Assembly: GCF_000802225.1 (NCBI RefSeq)
Contig: NZ_JTDI01000001.1
Span: forward strand, 1,037,489 to 1,101,488
DNA length: 64,000 nt
Reading direction: 5' to 3'
From: Novosphingobium malaysiense
GTDB taxonomy: Bacteria > Pseudomonadota > Alphaproteobacteria > Sphingomonadales > Sphingomonadaceae
The position numbers and the translations under genes were made by a program. The notes beneath the pieces are model-generated. The model was not told where the DNA came from and searched no databases. It saw only the letters and a program-made list of their open reading frames with translations. Every line of letters begins with the position of its first letter. Within the stretch, counting starts at the first letter, position 1. Below, one piece after another: positions 41,120 to 50,950 of this stretch.

Positions 41120-41407
41120 ATGATGAAGCTGGTATCTCGGTTTGCCGTAGCGCTTGCCGCTGTTGCGTTGCCCGGCACGGCAGTCGCCACACGTCCTCGC
41201 GCGAACATCAGCAAGGCGGAAGCGCAGCGCATCGCGTTGGTCGTGGCGCACGGGAAGGTAATGGAAGCCGAATACGAGAAGGAGGACGGCGGCTGGCGAT
41301 GGTCTTTCGACATCAGCGAAAACGGCCGCATTCACGAGATCGGTGTCGACGCCATGACCGGCAAGGTCGTGGAGGACAGCTGGGAAGCGCCGGACAGCGC
41401 GGACTGA
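41120..41407 (+). CDS. Periplasmic PepSY-domain protein
   Basis: 95 residues from ATG 41120 (aggag at 41111; the frame opens earlier at 41072 without a ribosome site). Signal peptide LVSRFAVALAAVALPGTAVA, then a PepSY domain: ISKAEAQRIALVVAHGKVME then AEYEKEDGGWRWSFDI and IHEIGVDAMTGKVVEDSWE. Small PepSY proteins often accompany two-component/efflux operons as periplasmic modulators or sensors. It lies 8 bp upstream of the response regulator gene. Confidence 0.82.
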   Translation: MMKLVSRFAVALAAVALPGTAVATRPRANISKAEAQRIALVVAHGKVMEAEYEKEDGGWRWSFDISENGRIHEIGVDAMTGKVVEDSWEAPDSAD

Positions 41408-41415
41408 TCTTGCCT

Positions 41416-42090
41416 ATGCGCATCCTGATTGCCGAAGACGATGTGGAGACAGCCCGGTTCATCGAACGGGGACTGGCCGAACTCGGGCACGCCGTCGTGG
41501 TGGCTGCAAACGGCGATGATGCGCTTCATTTGGGGCTGACCGAGAATTTCGAGATCATGATCCTCGATCGCATGATGCCGGTCCGCGACGGACTCGAAGT
41601 ACTGCGTTGCCTGCGTGCTGCCGGAAATGAAACGCCGGCGATCATGCTCACAGCGCTGGCCAGGATCGAGGATCGTGTCGACGGCCTAGATGCAGGCGCC
41701 GACGATTACCTGACAAAGCCCTTTGCCTTCAGCGAGCTGGTGGCGCGCGTCAACGCGCTGGCCCGGCGCAGCGCGCCCCAGCAGACCGAAACCCGGCTTT
41801 GTGTCGGGCCCATCGTGATGGACCTCCTGGCCCGAGAGGTGCGCCGCAATGGCGCGGCTGTTCTGCTGCAGCCCAAGGAGTTCCGGCTGCTGGAGGAACT
41901 GATGCGGCATCCGGGCGAGTTCGTGACGCGCACCATGCTGTTAGAACGCGTGTGGGATTTCCATTTCGATCCGCAGACCAAGATCGTGGAAACGCACATG
42001 AGCCGCCTGCGTTCGAAGCTCAACGAGGGCGGCTTGGATGACTGGATCGAGACGCGGCGCGGCGTCGGGTACCGGGTGCGCGCCCAATGA
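41416..42090 (+). CDS. OmpR/PhoB-type response regulator
   Basis: 224 residues from ATG 41416. The receiver domain opens MRILIAEDDVETARFIERGL, with the phosphorylation site Asp51 in MILDRMMPVRDGLE, Thr in IMLTALAR and Lys in DDYLTKPFAF. The C-terminal winged helix includes LQPKEFRLLEELMRHPGEFV and TRRGVGYRVRAQ. It is coupled to the sensor kinase gene by an ATGA overlap (42087-42090) and probably controls the efflux genes of this operon. Confidence 0.92.
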   Translation: MRILIAEDDVETARFIERGLAELGHAVVVAANGDDALHLGLTENFEIMILDRMMPVRDGLEVLRCLRAAGNETPAIMLTALARIEDRVDGLDAGADDYLTKPFAFSELVARVNALARRSAPQQTETRLCVGPIVMDLLAREVRRNGAAVLLQPKEFRLLEELMRHPGEFVTRTMLLERVWDFHFDPQTKIVETHMSRLRSKLNEGGLDDWIETRRGVGYRVRAQ

Positions 42091-43433
42091 AGTTGTTACC
42101 GCGCAGCGCGGCATACCGGATCGCCATTCTATCCGCGCTTGCCTTCTCGTTGGCAACGATTTTGGTCGGGACAGCCGTATACTACATGGTCCACACGGCC
42201 TTCGAACGCCAGCTCGACATGTCGATAGAGCAGGCCAGCACCGCGCTCCATGCCGAATTCCACGACGACGGCCCCGCAGGATTAGTCGAGGCCATCGCCG
42301 TACGCGAAAAGAGCGCCACCAAGACGCTCGGGTTCGCTGTGTTCGCACCGGACGGCCGCAGGATTGCCGGTCGTCTCGATACGCCGATGCCGCCGCTTGG
42401 ATGGCACCGCGTTGTCTTTCGCGACCCCGTCGAAGGGCCCGATCCCGCACGCGCGTTCATAGCCGAAATGGACGATGGCACGCGGCTCGTTGTGGCAGCC
42501 GACCTGGAACCGGTGGAGCGTATCGACGAAACCATCCTGACCGCGTTTGCTCTTGGATTGCTGGGAGTTCTCGCCATCGGGGCCCTGCTGGCCGTGATCC
42601 TCGGCGGCTATCTCAAGCGGCGGCTCGACCGGATCGCGTCCGTATCGCAGGGCTTTGCCGTAGGAAACCTTTCGCAGCGGGCCAGTGTGGGCGAGCATGG
42701 CGACGAGTTCGATCAGTTGGCCGCCGCAATCAATGGCATGCTCGAGCGGATCGAGGCGCTGCTGCGCAATCTCCAGCAAGTCACCTCAGACCTTGCGCAT
42801 GACATGCGGACGCCGCTGTCGCACCTGCGCCGCGATCTGGAATACCTGCAGGACACGGACGGCCCCGAGCGCGACGAAAGAATCGAGGCCGCGATCGAGA
42901 AGAGCGACGAAATCCTGAATCTCTTCGCCGCAATGCTGAGGATTTCAGAGCTCGAACAGGCCGATCTCAAGCGCCATTTCCAGATTCTGGACCTGACCCG
43001 ACTGGTTGCGGAACTGGAAGAAGCGCACCTTCCACTTGCCGAGGACAGCGGACATATCCTGCGTTTGACCGGGCTGCGCAGCGGGGTGTTAGCGGAAGGT
43101 GATCGGGAACTGCTGGCGCAGGCGCTGATCAATCTTCTTCAAAATGCCCTGCGTCACACCCCTTCCGACACTGCGATCGAAATCGGCGCTGACATCGAGG
43201 ATGGCAAGCCTGTGCTGTTCGTTCGCGATCATGGGCCAGGCATTGACGAGACGGATCGCAAGCGCGTTCTCGAACGCTTCGTGCGTCTGGAAAGCGCGCG
43301 TTCGACGCCGGGCAACGGCCTCGGCCTCAGCCTCGCGCAGGCCATCGCCGAGGCCCATGGGGCGCGCTTCGAGTTGCGCGACGCGCGGCCGGGCCTGAAG
43401 GCAGTGCTCGTTTTCGAAAGGCAGGCAGCATGA
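42087..43433 (+). CDS. Sensor histidine kinase (efflux-linked)
   Basis: 448 residues. It has two membrane segments (about 10-35, and LTAFALGLLGVLAIGALLAV near 150-175) bracketing a periplasmic sensor, then HAMP (LKRRLDRIASVSQGFAVGNL) and the H-box SDLAHDMRTPLSHLRRDLEY, N-box ALINLLQNALRHTP, G1 RDHGPGID and G2 GNGLGLSLAQAIAEAHGA. It is partner to the upstream regulator. The stop overlaps the outer-membrane factor gene start (ATGA). The stimulus is unknown; metals or envelope-active compounds are typical for such operons. Confidence 0.92.
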   Translation: MKLLPRSAAYRIAILSALAFSLATILVGTAVYYMVHTAFERQLDMSIEQASTALHAEFHDDGPAGLVEAIAVREKSATKTLGFAVFAPDGRRIAGRLDTPMPPLGWHRVVFRDPVEGPDPARAFIAEMDDGTRLVVAADLEPVERIDETILTAFALGLLGVLAIGALLAVILGGYLKRRLDRIASVSQGFAVGNLSQRASVGEHGDEFDQLAAAINGMLERIEALLRNLQQVTSDLAHDMRTPLSHLRRDLEYLQDTDGPERDERIEAAIEKSDEILNLFAAMLRISELEQADLKRHFQILDLTRLVAELEEAHLPLAEDSGHILRLTGLRSGVLAEGDRELLAQALINLLQNALRHTPSDTAIEIGADIEDGKPVLFVRDHGPGIDETDRKRVLERFVRLESARSTPGNGLGLSLAQAIAEAHGARFELRDARPGLKAVLVFERQAA

Positions 43434-44770
43434 AGCGGCTTCCTCTTCTGACAATCGTGCTGCTGGCTGGATGTGCAAGCTATGCGCCACACCCGCTGGC
43501 CCCGGAACCCGCAGTGCTGTCCACGCCGGTCGCAGCCGTGCTGGAAAAGCGAGCCAGCGCCGTGCAACGTCCCTGGCTCAATCCGGTGAACGTCGATCTG
43601 GCCGCTCCGCTCACGCCGGAAGCCATTGCCGCGATCACGGTAACCAATGATCCAGACCTCATCGCCCAGCGAACCCGGGCAGGCGTGTCGGGAGCACAGG
43701 TCTTCGCTGCCGGGCTCTTGCCCGATCCGACCTTTTCTGCGGGAGCCAACAGCGTGTTGAGCGGCCCGGACTCGATGCTCGATGTGTCAGGCGCGCTCGG
43801 CTTCGACCTCAATGCCCTGCGCACGCGAGCGGTAAGGCGTGCCGAAGCAAAGGCGCAAGCGCGTTCGGTGCGGCTCGATCTTGCCTGGGCGGAATGGCAG
43901 GCGGCAGGCGATGCGCGCTTGCAGGCGGTGCGCATTCAAGCGCTCAAGCAACGCCGTGTCCTGGCCAGGGCATCGCAGGAATCGGCGCAGTCTCTGTTGG
44001 AACGCATCGTTCGTGCGGTCACGCGGGGCGACCTCGCTTCCAGCCGACTGCAGGCAGCCCGTCTCGATGTGCTCAATGCCGACGATACCCTGCAGACGGC
44101 GAAAAAGAACCTCGCATCAGCGCAGGCCCAGTTGCTGCGTCGGCTGGGGCTTCCTCCCGGAACCGCATTGCGGCTGGCGGATCAGGGGCTGCACGACGCA
44201 GTGCCACCCTCCACCGCGCAGTTGTTCGCGCTGGCCAAGGCAAACAGGATGGATCTAGCTGCCCTGCGCCAGGGCTATGCGGCGCAGGAGGCCACCGTCC
44301 ATCGCGCCGTGCTCGAGCAGTTTCCCAATCTTACGCTGACACTCAATGGCCAGCGCGATTCGGCCGGCAACGTGCTCGTGGGCCCGGCGGTGGATTTCAC
44401 GTTACCGCTGTGGAACCGAAACCGCGGTACCATCGCGGTAGAGAGGGCTACTCGCGATGCCTTGCGGGCCGAATACGACGCGCGGCTGTTCCAGACCCGG
44501 TCCGACATTGCCGAAGCCGAGACGGGCATTGCAATTGCGCGCCAGCGGCGGGCCGTCGCGCTTGCGGGGCTCGACGAACTGGAAAGACAGGCGACCGCAT
44601 CGAAGCTTGCGGCTGAACGCGGCGATCTGTCCTGGGATACCGCCCAGTCGACGCTGCAGGCGTTGCGCGACCGGCGCATGCAGATCGTTCAGGCCGAACA
44701 GGATCTTTCCGAGCAGATGATCGCGCTCGAATTGCTAACCGGCACGCCGAGGGAGGCATGGCCCCGATGA
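43430..44770 (+). CDS. TolC-family outer-membrane efflux lipoprotein
   Basis: 446 residues with a lipoprotein signal (LTIVLLAGCAS; Cys15 region). Two repeats of long coiled-coil helices characteristic of TolC/CusC-type factors: about 140-230 (AQARSVRLDLAWAEWQAAGD ...) and about 330-440 (ETGIAIARQRRAVALAGLDE then LERQATA), with the beta-strand turn DSAGNVLVGPAVDFTLPLWN between. It forms the exit duct of the tripartite pump encoded by the next two genes; the junction with the adaptor gene is an ATGA overlap. Confidence 0.88.
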   Translation: MKRLPLLTIVLLAGCASYAPHPLAPEPAVLSTPVAAVLEKRASAVQRPWLNPVNVDLAAPLTPEAIAAITVTNDPDLIAQRTRAGVSGAQVFAAGLLPDPTFSAGANSVLSGPDSMLDVSGALGFDLNALRTRAVRRAEAKAQARSVRLDLAWAEWQAAGDARLQAVRIQALKQRRVLARASQESAQSLLERIVRAVTRGDLASSRLQAARLDVLNADDTLQTAKKNLASAQAQLLRRLGLPPGTALRLADQGLHDAVPPSTAQLFALAKANRMDLAALRQGYAAQEATVHRAVLEQFPNLTLTLNGQRDSAGNVLVGPAVDFTLPLWNRNRGTIAVERATRDALRAEYDARLFQTRSDIAEAETGIAIARQRRAVALAGLDELERQATASKLAAERGDLSWDTAQSTLQALRDRRMQIVQAEQDLSEQMIALELLTGTPREAWPR

Positions 44771-45789
44771 AATTCCTACTTCCCGCAATGGCGGCGACGC
44801 TTGCGCTTGCCGGATGCTCGGGCTCGTCGAACTCGAACAAGCAGAGCCAGCCGGTGGCCCTGGTCTCGCTGGTTACAGCGCAGAGCGGCGGGGTCGCCAG
44901 CACCGAGCAGGTCTACGGCGCGGTCGAGCGAAACGCGGAGACGCAGTACAATCTGGTGGCTCCGGTGGAAGCGACAGTGCAGCGCATTGCCGCGCCGGGC
45001 GGGACTGCCGTTTCGCGCGGTGCGCTTGTCGTGTCCCTCGCGCCCAGCCCTGCAACGCATGCGCAGATTGCACAGGCTTCCGCGGACGCTGCCGCCGCAC
45101 AACAGGCTTATGAGCGTGCCAAACGCCTGCGTGCCGATGGTCTCGCCAGCGATGCCGAGGTGGAAAGTGCGCGGTCTGCCGCTGCCAATGCCCTGGCTAC
45201 GAAGCGGGCGCTTTCCACGCAGACGAAGCAGCTCGCCTTGCGCGCGCCGGGCGCCGGATATGTTCAGTCGATCAACGCGACGCCGGGCGACCTGATCGGT
45301 GCCGGCACCACCGTCGCCACAATCAGCCGCAAAGGCTCTCTGCGTGCACGGTTCGGCATTTCGCCAGCACTTCTTCCGCGCTTGTCGCGGTCTGCCGGGG
45401 TTACATTGCAGGCGAATGGGGGCCTGCCCTCGCGGACGGTTCCGATCGTTGCCGTCGATCCTGCTGTCGATCCGCAGACCCGCCTTGCATCGCTTTATGT
45501 GCGCTTGCCTTCGGGGAGCGGTGTCGAGACCGGACAGGTACTCTCGGGCCAGGTTGCATTGGAGCAGATCGATAGCGGTACGACTGTGCCCTACGACGCT
45601 TTGCTCGACGACGGCGGTCAGCCCTACGTCTATGTCGTCAAGAACGGCGTGGCGCACCGGCACGACGTGACGGTCGGCGCCGCGAACGACAAGCACGTGG
45701 CCATCACCAAGGGCGTTTCGAGCGGAGACAAGGTCGTGACGGCAGGCGGCACCGGCGTCGAGGACGGCATGAAGGTGCGCACGAAGTGA
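44767..45789 (+). CDS. RND efflux periplasmic adaptor (membrane fusion protein)
   Basis: 340 residues from ATG 44767, which overlaps the preceding stop (ATGA) as at the other junctions of this operon; ATG 44758 is an alternative three codons upstream. Lipobox MAATLALAGCSG. The lipoyl/hairpin halves are EATVQRIAAPGGTAVSRGAL and the helix ADAAAAQQAYERAKRLRADG followed by LASDAEVESARS; the closing strand is KQLALRAPGAGYVQSINATP. It links the inner-membrane RND pump with the TolC-like factor. The stop overlaps the GTG of the pump gene. Confidence 0.88.
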   Translation: MKFLLPAMAATLALAGCSGSSNSNKQSQPVALVSLVTAQSGGVASTEQVYGAVERNAETQYNLVAPVEATVQRIAAPGGTAVSRGALVVSLAPSPATHAQIAQASADAAAAQQAYERAKRLRADGLASDAEVESARSAAANALATKRALSTQTKQLALRAPGAGYVQSINATPGDLIGAGTTVATISRKGSLRARFGISPALLPRLSRSAGVTLQANGGLPSRTVPIVAVDPAVDPQTRLASLYVRLPSGSGVETGQVLSGQVALEQIDSGTTVPYDALLDDGGQPYVYVVKNGVAHRHDVTVGAANDKHVAITKGVSSGDKVVTAGGTGVEDGMKVRTK

Positions 45790-48700
45790 AGTCGCACCTT
45801 TCTCGCCATGCCCGCGCGCTATGGCTCGCGATGATCCTGCTGACGCTGGGCGGCGTGTTCGGCGCGCTCAAGCTTCCCGTCAGCCTGTTCCCGCAGATCG
45901 ATTATCCCCGCGTGGTCGTGTCTATCGATGCCGGTGAACGCGATGCCGCGCAGATGGAGGCGGCGATCACCCGGCCAATGGAGATCGCGCTGCGATCGGT
46001 GCCGGGAGTGACGCGTATCCGCTCGACCACCAGCCGTGGCTCGGCGGAAATCCAGTTGAACTTCAACTGGGGCCACAACATGCCGCGCGCCTTGCTGGCC
46101 GTGCAGGGCACGCTGGCGACGATCCAACCCGACTTGCCTCCAGGTACGCGCTACGATGCCTGGCGCGCGGACCCAACGGTATTTCCCGTCTATGGCATCG
46201 CGCTCACCTCGCCCAATCTCGATCAGGAGGCGCTGCGCCAGATCGCGGTCCTCAAGGTTCGGCCTGCGCTTACGGGGATCACCGGCGTGGCGGCCGTCGA
46301 CATCCTTGGCGGATCGCCGCGCACGTTCGAGGTCGATGTCGATCCCGCCAAGCTGACCGCGCTTGGCCTGAGCCCGGACGACGTCAGCACGGCGCTGAGC
46401 AAGGCCAATGTCGTGCGTGGTGCGGGCCGTCTGCAGGACCGTCACCGGCTCTACCTGCTGCTGGTGCAGAACCGGCTGAAAGATGCGGCGGACATCGCCG
46501 CGACGCCGATCCGGGCAGGCAACATGCCTGGCGCCGGACTGGTGACAGTCGGTGACGTGGCGAATGTTCGCTCCGCCGTGGAGCCGAACTACACGCTCGT
46601 GACATCGAACGGCCAGAATGCCGTGCTGGTCAATGTGCGCCAGACCTTCAATGGCGATACGGTGCAGGTCGCACACGACGTAGAAGCGAAGTTGAAGACG
46701 CTGGGCCTGCCCCCCAGTGTGAAAGTGACGCCGTTCTACGATCAGTCGCAACTCGTCACCGGTGCTGCCAATGCGGTTCGCGATGCGATCCTGATCGGCG
46801 CGGTGCTGGCAGGGCTGGTGCTGTTCGTGTTCCTTCGCTCGGTGCGGCTGATGGCGATTACTGCAGCGGTCCTGCCTGCCGTTCTGGCGGGAACCTGCGT
46901 CGTGCTGTTCGCCCTGGGCATGCACTTCGACATGATGACGCTGGGCGGCATGGCAGCGGCCGTGGGTCTCATCATCGACGATGCCGTGGTCATGCTCGAA
47001 CACATGATGCGCCGGATGCAGGAAGGCGAAGCGACCGATGCGCCCGGCCTGCTCTCGGCTGCGGCCGAAATGGGCAAACCGCTGTTCGGATCGACTGGGG
47101 CAACGATCGTCGTGTTCCTCCCGCTCGCCTTCATTTCCGGGGTCACCGGGGGCTTTTTCAAGGCGCTGGCGATCACCATGGTGGCCGCCCTTGCCATCTC
47201 GCTGGTCTACGCCCGGTTCCTGATCCCGCTGCTGGCCGCGCACTGGCTCAGACCCAGGGATGCCGAGGCCGCGGAAAACGCGGGCGGTTTCATGGGCTGG
47301 ATCAGTCGCACCTACGATCGCGCGTTCCAACGCACATTCGCGCGCCCGTTGCTGTTTGTCGCCATCGTCGGGATCGGCCTCGCTGCCGGAGGATACTATT
47401 CCTACAAGCATGTCCCTTCGGGCTTCATGCCCAAGATGGACGAAGGCGGCTTCATCCTCGACTACAAGGCGCAGCCCGGCGCGGCGCTTCACGATACCAA
47501 CCGGCTGCTCAAGCAGGTCGAACAGATCATCCAGAACACGCCGGAAGTGGCCAGCTATTCCCGGCGCACCGGCGTGCAGCTCGGCGGCGGCCTGACCGAG
47601 GCGGACGAAGGCGACTACTTCATCCGGCTGAAGGGCGGCTCGCGCCGGCCGATCTGGCAGGTCATGGATGAGATCCGGCACAAGATCGACAACCAGGTCC
47701 CCGGCCTGCAGATCGAAACCGCGCAGTTGATGGAAGACCTGATCGGAGATCTGACAGCCGTCCCGCAGCCCATCGAGATCAAGCTCTTCGGGGACAATGC
47801 CCAGGAACTTGCGGCATCGGCAAAGAAGGTCGGCGATGCCATCGGCAAGATCAACGGCGTTGGCGAAGTGGTCGACGGCCTGCGCGTCGCGGGGGATGCC
47901 ATCGCGGTAAAGGTCAATCCCGGCGCCGCGCTGCAGCAGGGACTGGACCCCGAAACGCTCGGAAACCAGCTCGAGGCGCTGGTAGGCGGCACCCAGTCGA
48001 CCCAGGTGCGCATCGGCGAGCAACTCATCGGTGTTCGCGTGCGAGGGCCTGCCGACGTGCGCGAGCGGGCGAGTCAGATCGGCGAACTGCCGATCACCGC
48101 GCCCGATGGTCACACTGTCCGCGTCAGCCAGATCGCGGATGTCTCGATCCTCGCCGGACAGAAGCAGCGCACGCGCGAGGATCTGGCCCCCTTCATCGAC
48201 GTGACCGCCCGGCTGGAAGGGCGCGATCTCGGATCGGCGATGCAGGAAGTTCGCAAGACGGTATCCGGCCTCAATATGCCGCGCTCCATCCGTGTCGAAT
48301 ATGGGGGCATGTATGCCCAGCAGCAGAAGAGCTTTGCCGACCTGGCGATCGTCTTCGCCGCCGCGCTGCTCCTCTCGGCGCTCCTGTTGACATTGCTATA
48401 CGAGCGCATCGGCTGGACTTTCGCCGCACTGACGACGGTGTTGCTGTCCGCGGCGACCGTCTTGTGCGGCTTGTGGATCACCGGAATTGAACTCGACATC
48501 TCGGCCCTGATGGGCCTCACCATGGTGGTGGGCATGGTCTCCGAACTGATCGTCTTCTTCTTCGCGGAAATCGACAGCGACCGCCCCGTCGACATGACCG
48601 CTCTGCACGAAGCTGGTTCCAAGCGCCTGCGGCCGATCCTGATGTCAGCGTTGATCGCGGTCCTCACGCTCAGTCCGCTGGCGCTGGGGATGAGCCGGGG

Positions 48701-48869
48701 CTCAGGTCTGCAGCGCCCGCTCGCAACCGCCATCATCTTCGGCCTGACCGCCGCCGTTCCGCTGGTCCTCCTGTTCTTGCCCGGCCTGCTTCAGGCTTCA
48801 TCATGGGTTGCTTCGACATTTCGAAACACGTTCGGGAAGAACCGCGCGTCTGACATGGCGCCGGAATAA
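45786..48869 (+). CDS. RND efflux pump permease (AcrB/CusA superfamily)
   Basis: 1027 residues from GTG 45786 (GTGA overlap). The N-terminal helix contains LAMILLTLGGVFGALKLPVS and LFPQIDYPRVVVS (RND signature 'FP.iD.P'). A central cluster of transmembrane helices includes AAVGLIIDDAVVMLEHMMRR with the proton-relay Asp pair, and STGATIVVFLPLAFISGVTG. The C-terminal half repeats this (TMVVGMVSELIVFFFAEIDS, LALGMSRGSGLQRPLATAII). The second proton-relay motif carries SELIVFFF rather than D(N/D)-x-IV. Substrate class (metal or hydrophobic drug) is not resolvable by eye. Confidence 0.92.
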   Translation: MKSHLSRHARALWLAMILLTLGGVFGALKLPVSLFPQIDYPRVVVSIDAGERDAAQMEAAITRPMEIALRSVPGVTRIRSTTSRGSAEIQLNFNWGHNMPRALLAVQGTLATIQPDLPPGTRYDAWRADPTVFPVYGIALTSPNLDQEALRQIAVLKVRPALTGITGVAAVDILGGSPRTFEVDVDPAKLTALGLSPDDVSTALSKANVVRGAGRLQDRHRLYLLLVQNRLKDAADIAATPIRAGNMPGAGLVTVGDVANVRSAVEPNYTLVTSNGQNAVLVNVRQTFNGDTVQVAHDVEAKLKTLGLPPSVKVTPFYDQSQLVTGAANAVRDAILIGAVLAGLVLFVFLRSVRLMAITAAVLPAVLAGTCVVLFALGMHFDMMTLGGMAAAVGLIIDDAVVMLEHMMRRMQEGEATDAPGLLSAAAEMGKPLFGSTGATIVVFLPLAFISGVTGGFFKALAITMVAALAISLVYARFLIPLLAAHWLRPRDAEAAENAGGFMGWISRTYDRAFQRTFARPLLFVAIVGIGLAAGGYYSYKHVPSGFMPKMDEGGFILDYKAQPGAALHDTNRLLKQVEQIIQNTPEVASYSRRTGVQLGGGLTEADEGDYFIRLKGGSRRPIWQVMDEIRHKIDNQVPGLQIETAQLMEDLIGDLTAVPQPIEIKLFGDNAQELAASAKKVGDAIGKINGVGEVVDGLRVAGDAIAVKVNPGAALQQGLDPETLGNQLEALVGGTQSTQVRIGEQLIGVRVRGPADVRERASQIGELPITAPDGHTVRVSQIADVSILAGQKQRTREDLAPFIDVTARLEGRDLGSAMQEVRKTVSGLNMPRSIRVEYGGMYAQQQKSFADLAIVFAAALLLSALLLTLLYERIGWTFAALTTVLLSAATVLCGLWITGIELDISALMGLTMVVGMVSELIVFFFAEIDSDRPVDMTALHEAGSKRLRPILMSALIAVLTLSPLALGMSRGSGLQRPLATAIIFGLTAAVPLVLLFLPGLLQASSWVASTFRNTFGKNRASDMAPE

Positions 48870-49048
48870 AGCCACCCGAAGTTTACAATTTCCCAACTTT
48901 GCAACCGCCGGCTGCCGACCAGGGTTTGATCAGTGAACCCCATCGTTCGAACCCGTCATTGCTTGATTGCGCCTCCCTGGCGTTCATCGTGCGAAATCAG
49001 CGTAGCGATGGCCGGCGCGCGTGCTAAATGCAATTTTGGAGAATAAGG

Positions 49049-49774
49049 ATGTACAAGTCTCCTCGGGGCGCGCTTTGTTTTGGGTTGGCGATGGCTCTCG
49101 CCGGATGCGGAGGACCTTCCAACTCGCCTGAACCGAGCAATCCGACCCGAACGCCATCCATGTCGAAGACGGTGCCCTCCAATGACATCGATGCGGTCAA
49201 TCACCGCCTTCTGGCTGCCGCCGAACCCTTCGAGAATCTCACAGAATCGGCATTTTCTGCTAGTCAGGCCGAACTCGCCAAGCTTGTCAAATCCGTGCAT
49301 TCTTCGGCACAGCCCGTCACGTCCGACCTGCCCGCCATCGCGGCTCAGAACCTAAAGAACCGCCTTCAGGAGATCGACAAGGCCCAAAACGCCGACAATC
49401 GGTCAGAAATCGCGCTCGCCGCTGTCGAAGGGTATCGGACGCTGGTTTCCAATGTTCGAGGCAAGATAGCAGTGCCGCCACAGGTCAGTCTTCTCGACTA
49501 CGCCGGCTTTCGAATCCAGGCGGATCTGAAAGCCAAGTCGACGAGATGGGCGGATATTTCCTACGCTCTTACATTTGCAAAGGATCGTTGGGGCGAAATC
49601 TCCAACCAGGTTCAAGATCGAAAAATCGTTTCGGATATGCAGGCGGCTCTTTCTCACATGAAGAACGCGGCCGCGGCAAAGGACAAAAAGGAATTGATGC
49701 AGGCTTCCACAAGGGAACTCGATCTCGTGGATGAACTGGAAACCTACTTTGCCAAGGCCGCGAACGCTTCCTGA
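49049..49774 (+). CDS. Predicted lipoprotein, unknown function
   Basis: 241 residues from ATG 49049, with ggagaataagg directly upstream. Lipobox CFGLAMALAGCGG (Cys about 19). After a Pro/Ser linker the mature part is almost entirely helical and Ala/Lys/Glu-rich (FSASQAELAKLVKSVHSSAQ; AQNLKNRLQEIDKAQNADNR), suggesting an elongated helical bundle facing the periplasm. No family recognised. It stands alone between the RND operon and the cytochrome gene. Confidence 0.7.
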   Translation: MYKSPRGALCFGLAMALAGCGGPSNSPEPSNPTRTPSMSKTVPSNDIDAVNHRLLAAAEPFENLTESAFSASQAELAKLVKSVHSSAQPVTSDLPAIAAQNLKNRLQEIDKAQNADNRSEIALAAVEGYRTLVSNVRGKIAVPPQVSLLDYAGFRIQADLKAKSTRWADISYALTFAKDRWGEISNQVQDRKIVSDMQAALSHMKNAAAAKDKKELMQASTRELDLVDELETYFAKAANAS

Positions 49775-49940
49775 CTTAATCTTTTTCGCCCCATTCGTCG
49801 CACTGAAAGTGCCTTGTGCCCCTCGGTAGGAACACGGGCCATGGAGCGAAACGCATCCAGGCGTCAGACGTTTCTGTCGGGCACCGAGGAACTCAAGCGA
49901 CCTGAACAAATTGATGATACATAGCAATCGGAGAAGAGTC

Positions 49941-50486
49941 ATGGCCGCTTCCGGCCGTAAGGTGCCCGCATTTCTGGCCGGAATCATCTTCACACTCGTG
50001 GTCTCGGCCATGATCGGTCTCACCATCATGTATGGTGGTTTGTACAACGTCGCGGCCAGTTCGGGGCATAGTCCGGTTGCCCGCTGGATACTGGACACGA
50101 CAGAGGAGCATTCCGTCGCGCGTCAAGCCGGCAACATGCCGACGCCGCCGCGATTCACCGCTGCCATGATCCGAAGCGGCGGCCAAGACTTCCAGAAAAC
50201 GTGCCAGACCTGTCACGGCGGACCGGGAGCACAGCCTGCCCCGTTTGCAAGGACGATGACGCCTACTCCGCCCGACCTCGACAAGGTTGCAAAAGAGCTG
50301 AGTGCGAAGGAGATCTTCTGGATTCTCCAGCACGGCATAAAGATGACCGCGATGCCTGCATTCGGCGAAGTCGAGAAGGACGACGACCTTTGGAACATGG
50401 TCGCCTTCGTCAAGCACCTTCCGCAGATGACCCCGCAACAATATCAGGCGCTCGGACGTGGCGCTCCTAGGGATCAGGACAGCTAG
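49941..50486 (+). CDS. Membrane-anchored cytochrome c
   Basis: 181 residues from ATG 49941 (cggagaag upstream); the frame opens 30 bp earlier. An N-terminal membrane helix KVPAFLAGIIFTLVVSAMIG anchors a periplasmic cytochrome c domain with heme motif FQKTCQTCHGG (CxxCH) near residue 90, and a distal Met in KMTAMPAFGE, followed by DLWNMVAFVKHLP, the terminal helix of class I cytochromes. Probably a small electron carrier; the redox partner is not in the window. Confidence 0.87.
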   Translation: MAASGRKVPAFLAGIIFTLVVSAMIGLTIMYGGLYNVAASSGHSPVARWILDTTEEHSVARQAGNMPTPPRFTAAMIRSGGQDFQKTCQTCHGGPGAQPAPFARTMTPTPPDLDKVAKELSAKEIFWILQHGIKMTAMPAFGEVEKDDDLWNMVAFVKHLPQMTPQQYQALGRGAPRDQDS

Positions 50487-50584
50487 CCACTTCGGTTTGC
50501 CGTCCCCTTTCGCAGCCGAACCGCGGAACAACTCCGCCAGCCCCCACATTACCTTCACGCAAGCTTGCAGGAGGAGCATGCGAG

Positions 50585-50950
50585 ATGGATGAGGAGGGCG
50601 GCGCCGACACCCAACTTGGTCCTGTTCGGGTCTGGACGCTGGCTGCCGGCGGCATGGTCGGCGGCGGCATCTACATTGCGCTGGGCGTCGTCATCTCCGT
50701 TGCGGGCCAATGGGCCTGGCTGAGCTTCGTCATCGCAGGGCTGATCGCAGTAATATCCGCCTTCAGCTATTCACGCCTCTCGCGCCATTATGGAGAGTCA
50801 GGAGGCGTGGCAGTCACGACGGATACCGGGAGCAGAGCAGAACCCCTACCCTCCCGGTATCTTTTTCGCGCCCTCACATACAGCGGAAGCCGCCAGCTTC
50901 ATGCTGCACCCATTGCTGCGGTTGCGAAATGCCTTCACAATACTCCATAA
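50585..50950 (+). pseudogene. Truncated amino acid/APC permease
   Basis: Strong aggagg-type site, then an APC-family N-terminus: VWTLAAGGMVGGGIYIALGV followed by VISVAGQWAWLSFVIAGLIA and ISAFSYSRLSRHYGESGGVA. After about residue 76 (near 50812) the family match ends and the rest (TTDTGSRAEPLPS...) is unrelated to any permease; the frame stops at 50950. Only two of about twelve membrane segments remain, so this is a 3'-deleted remnant. The 50813-51137 stretch holds no gene. Confidence 0.65.

Noticed and set aside
45819..48113. A 764-codon minus-strand open frame opposite the RND pump
   Set aside because: Shadow of the pump gene; the sense frame carries all RND motifs.
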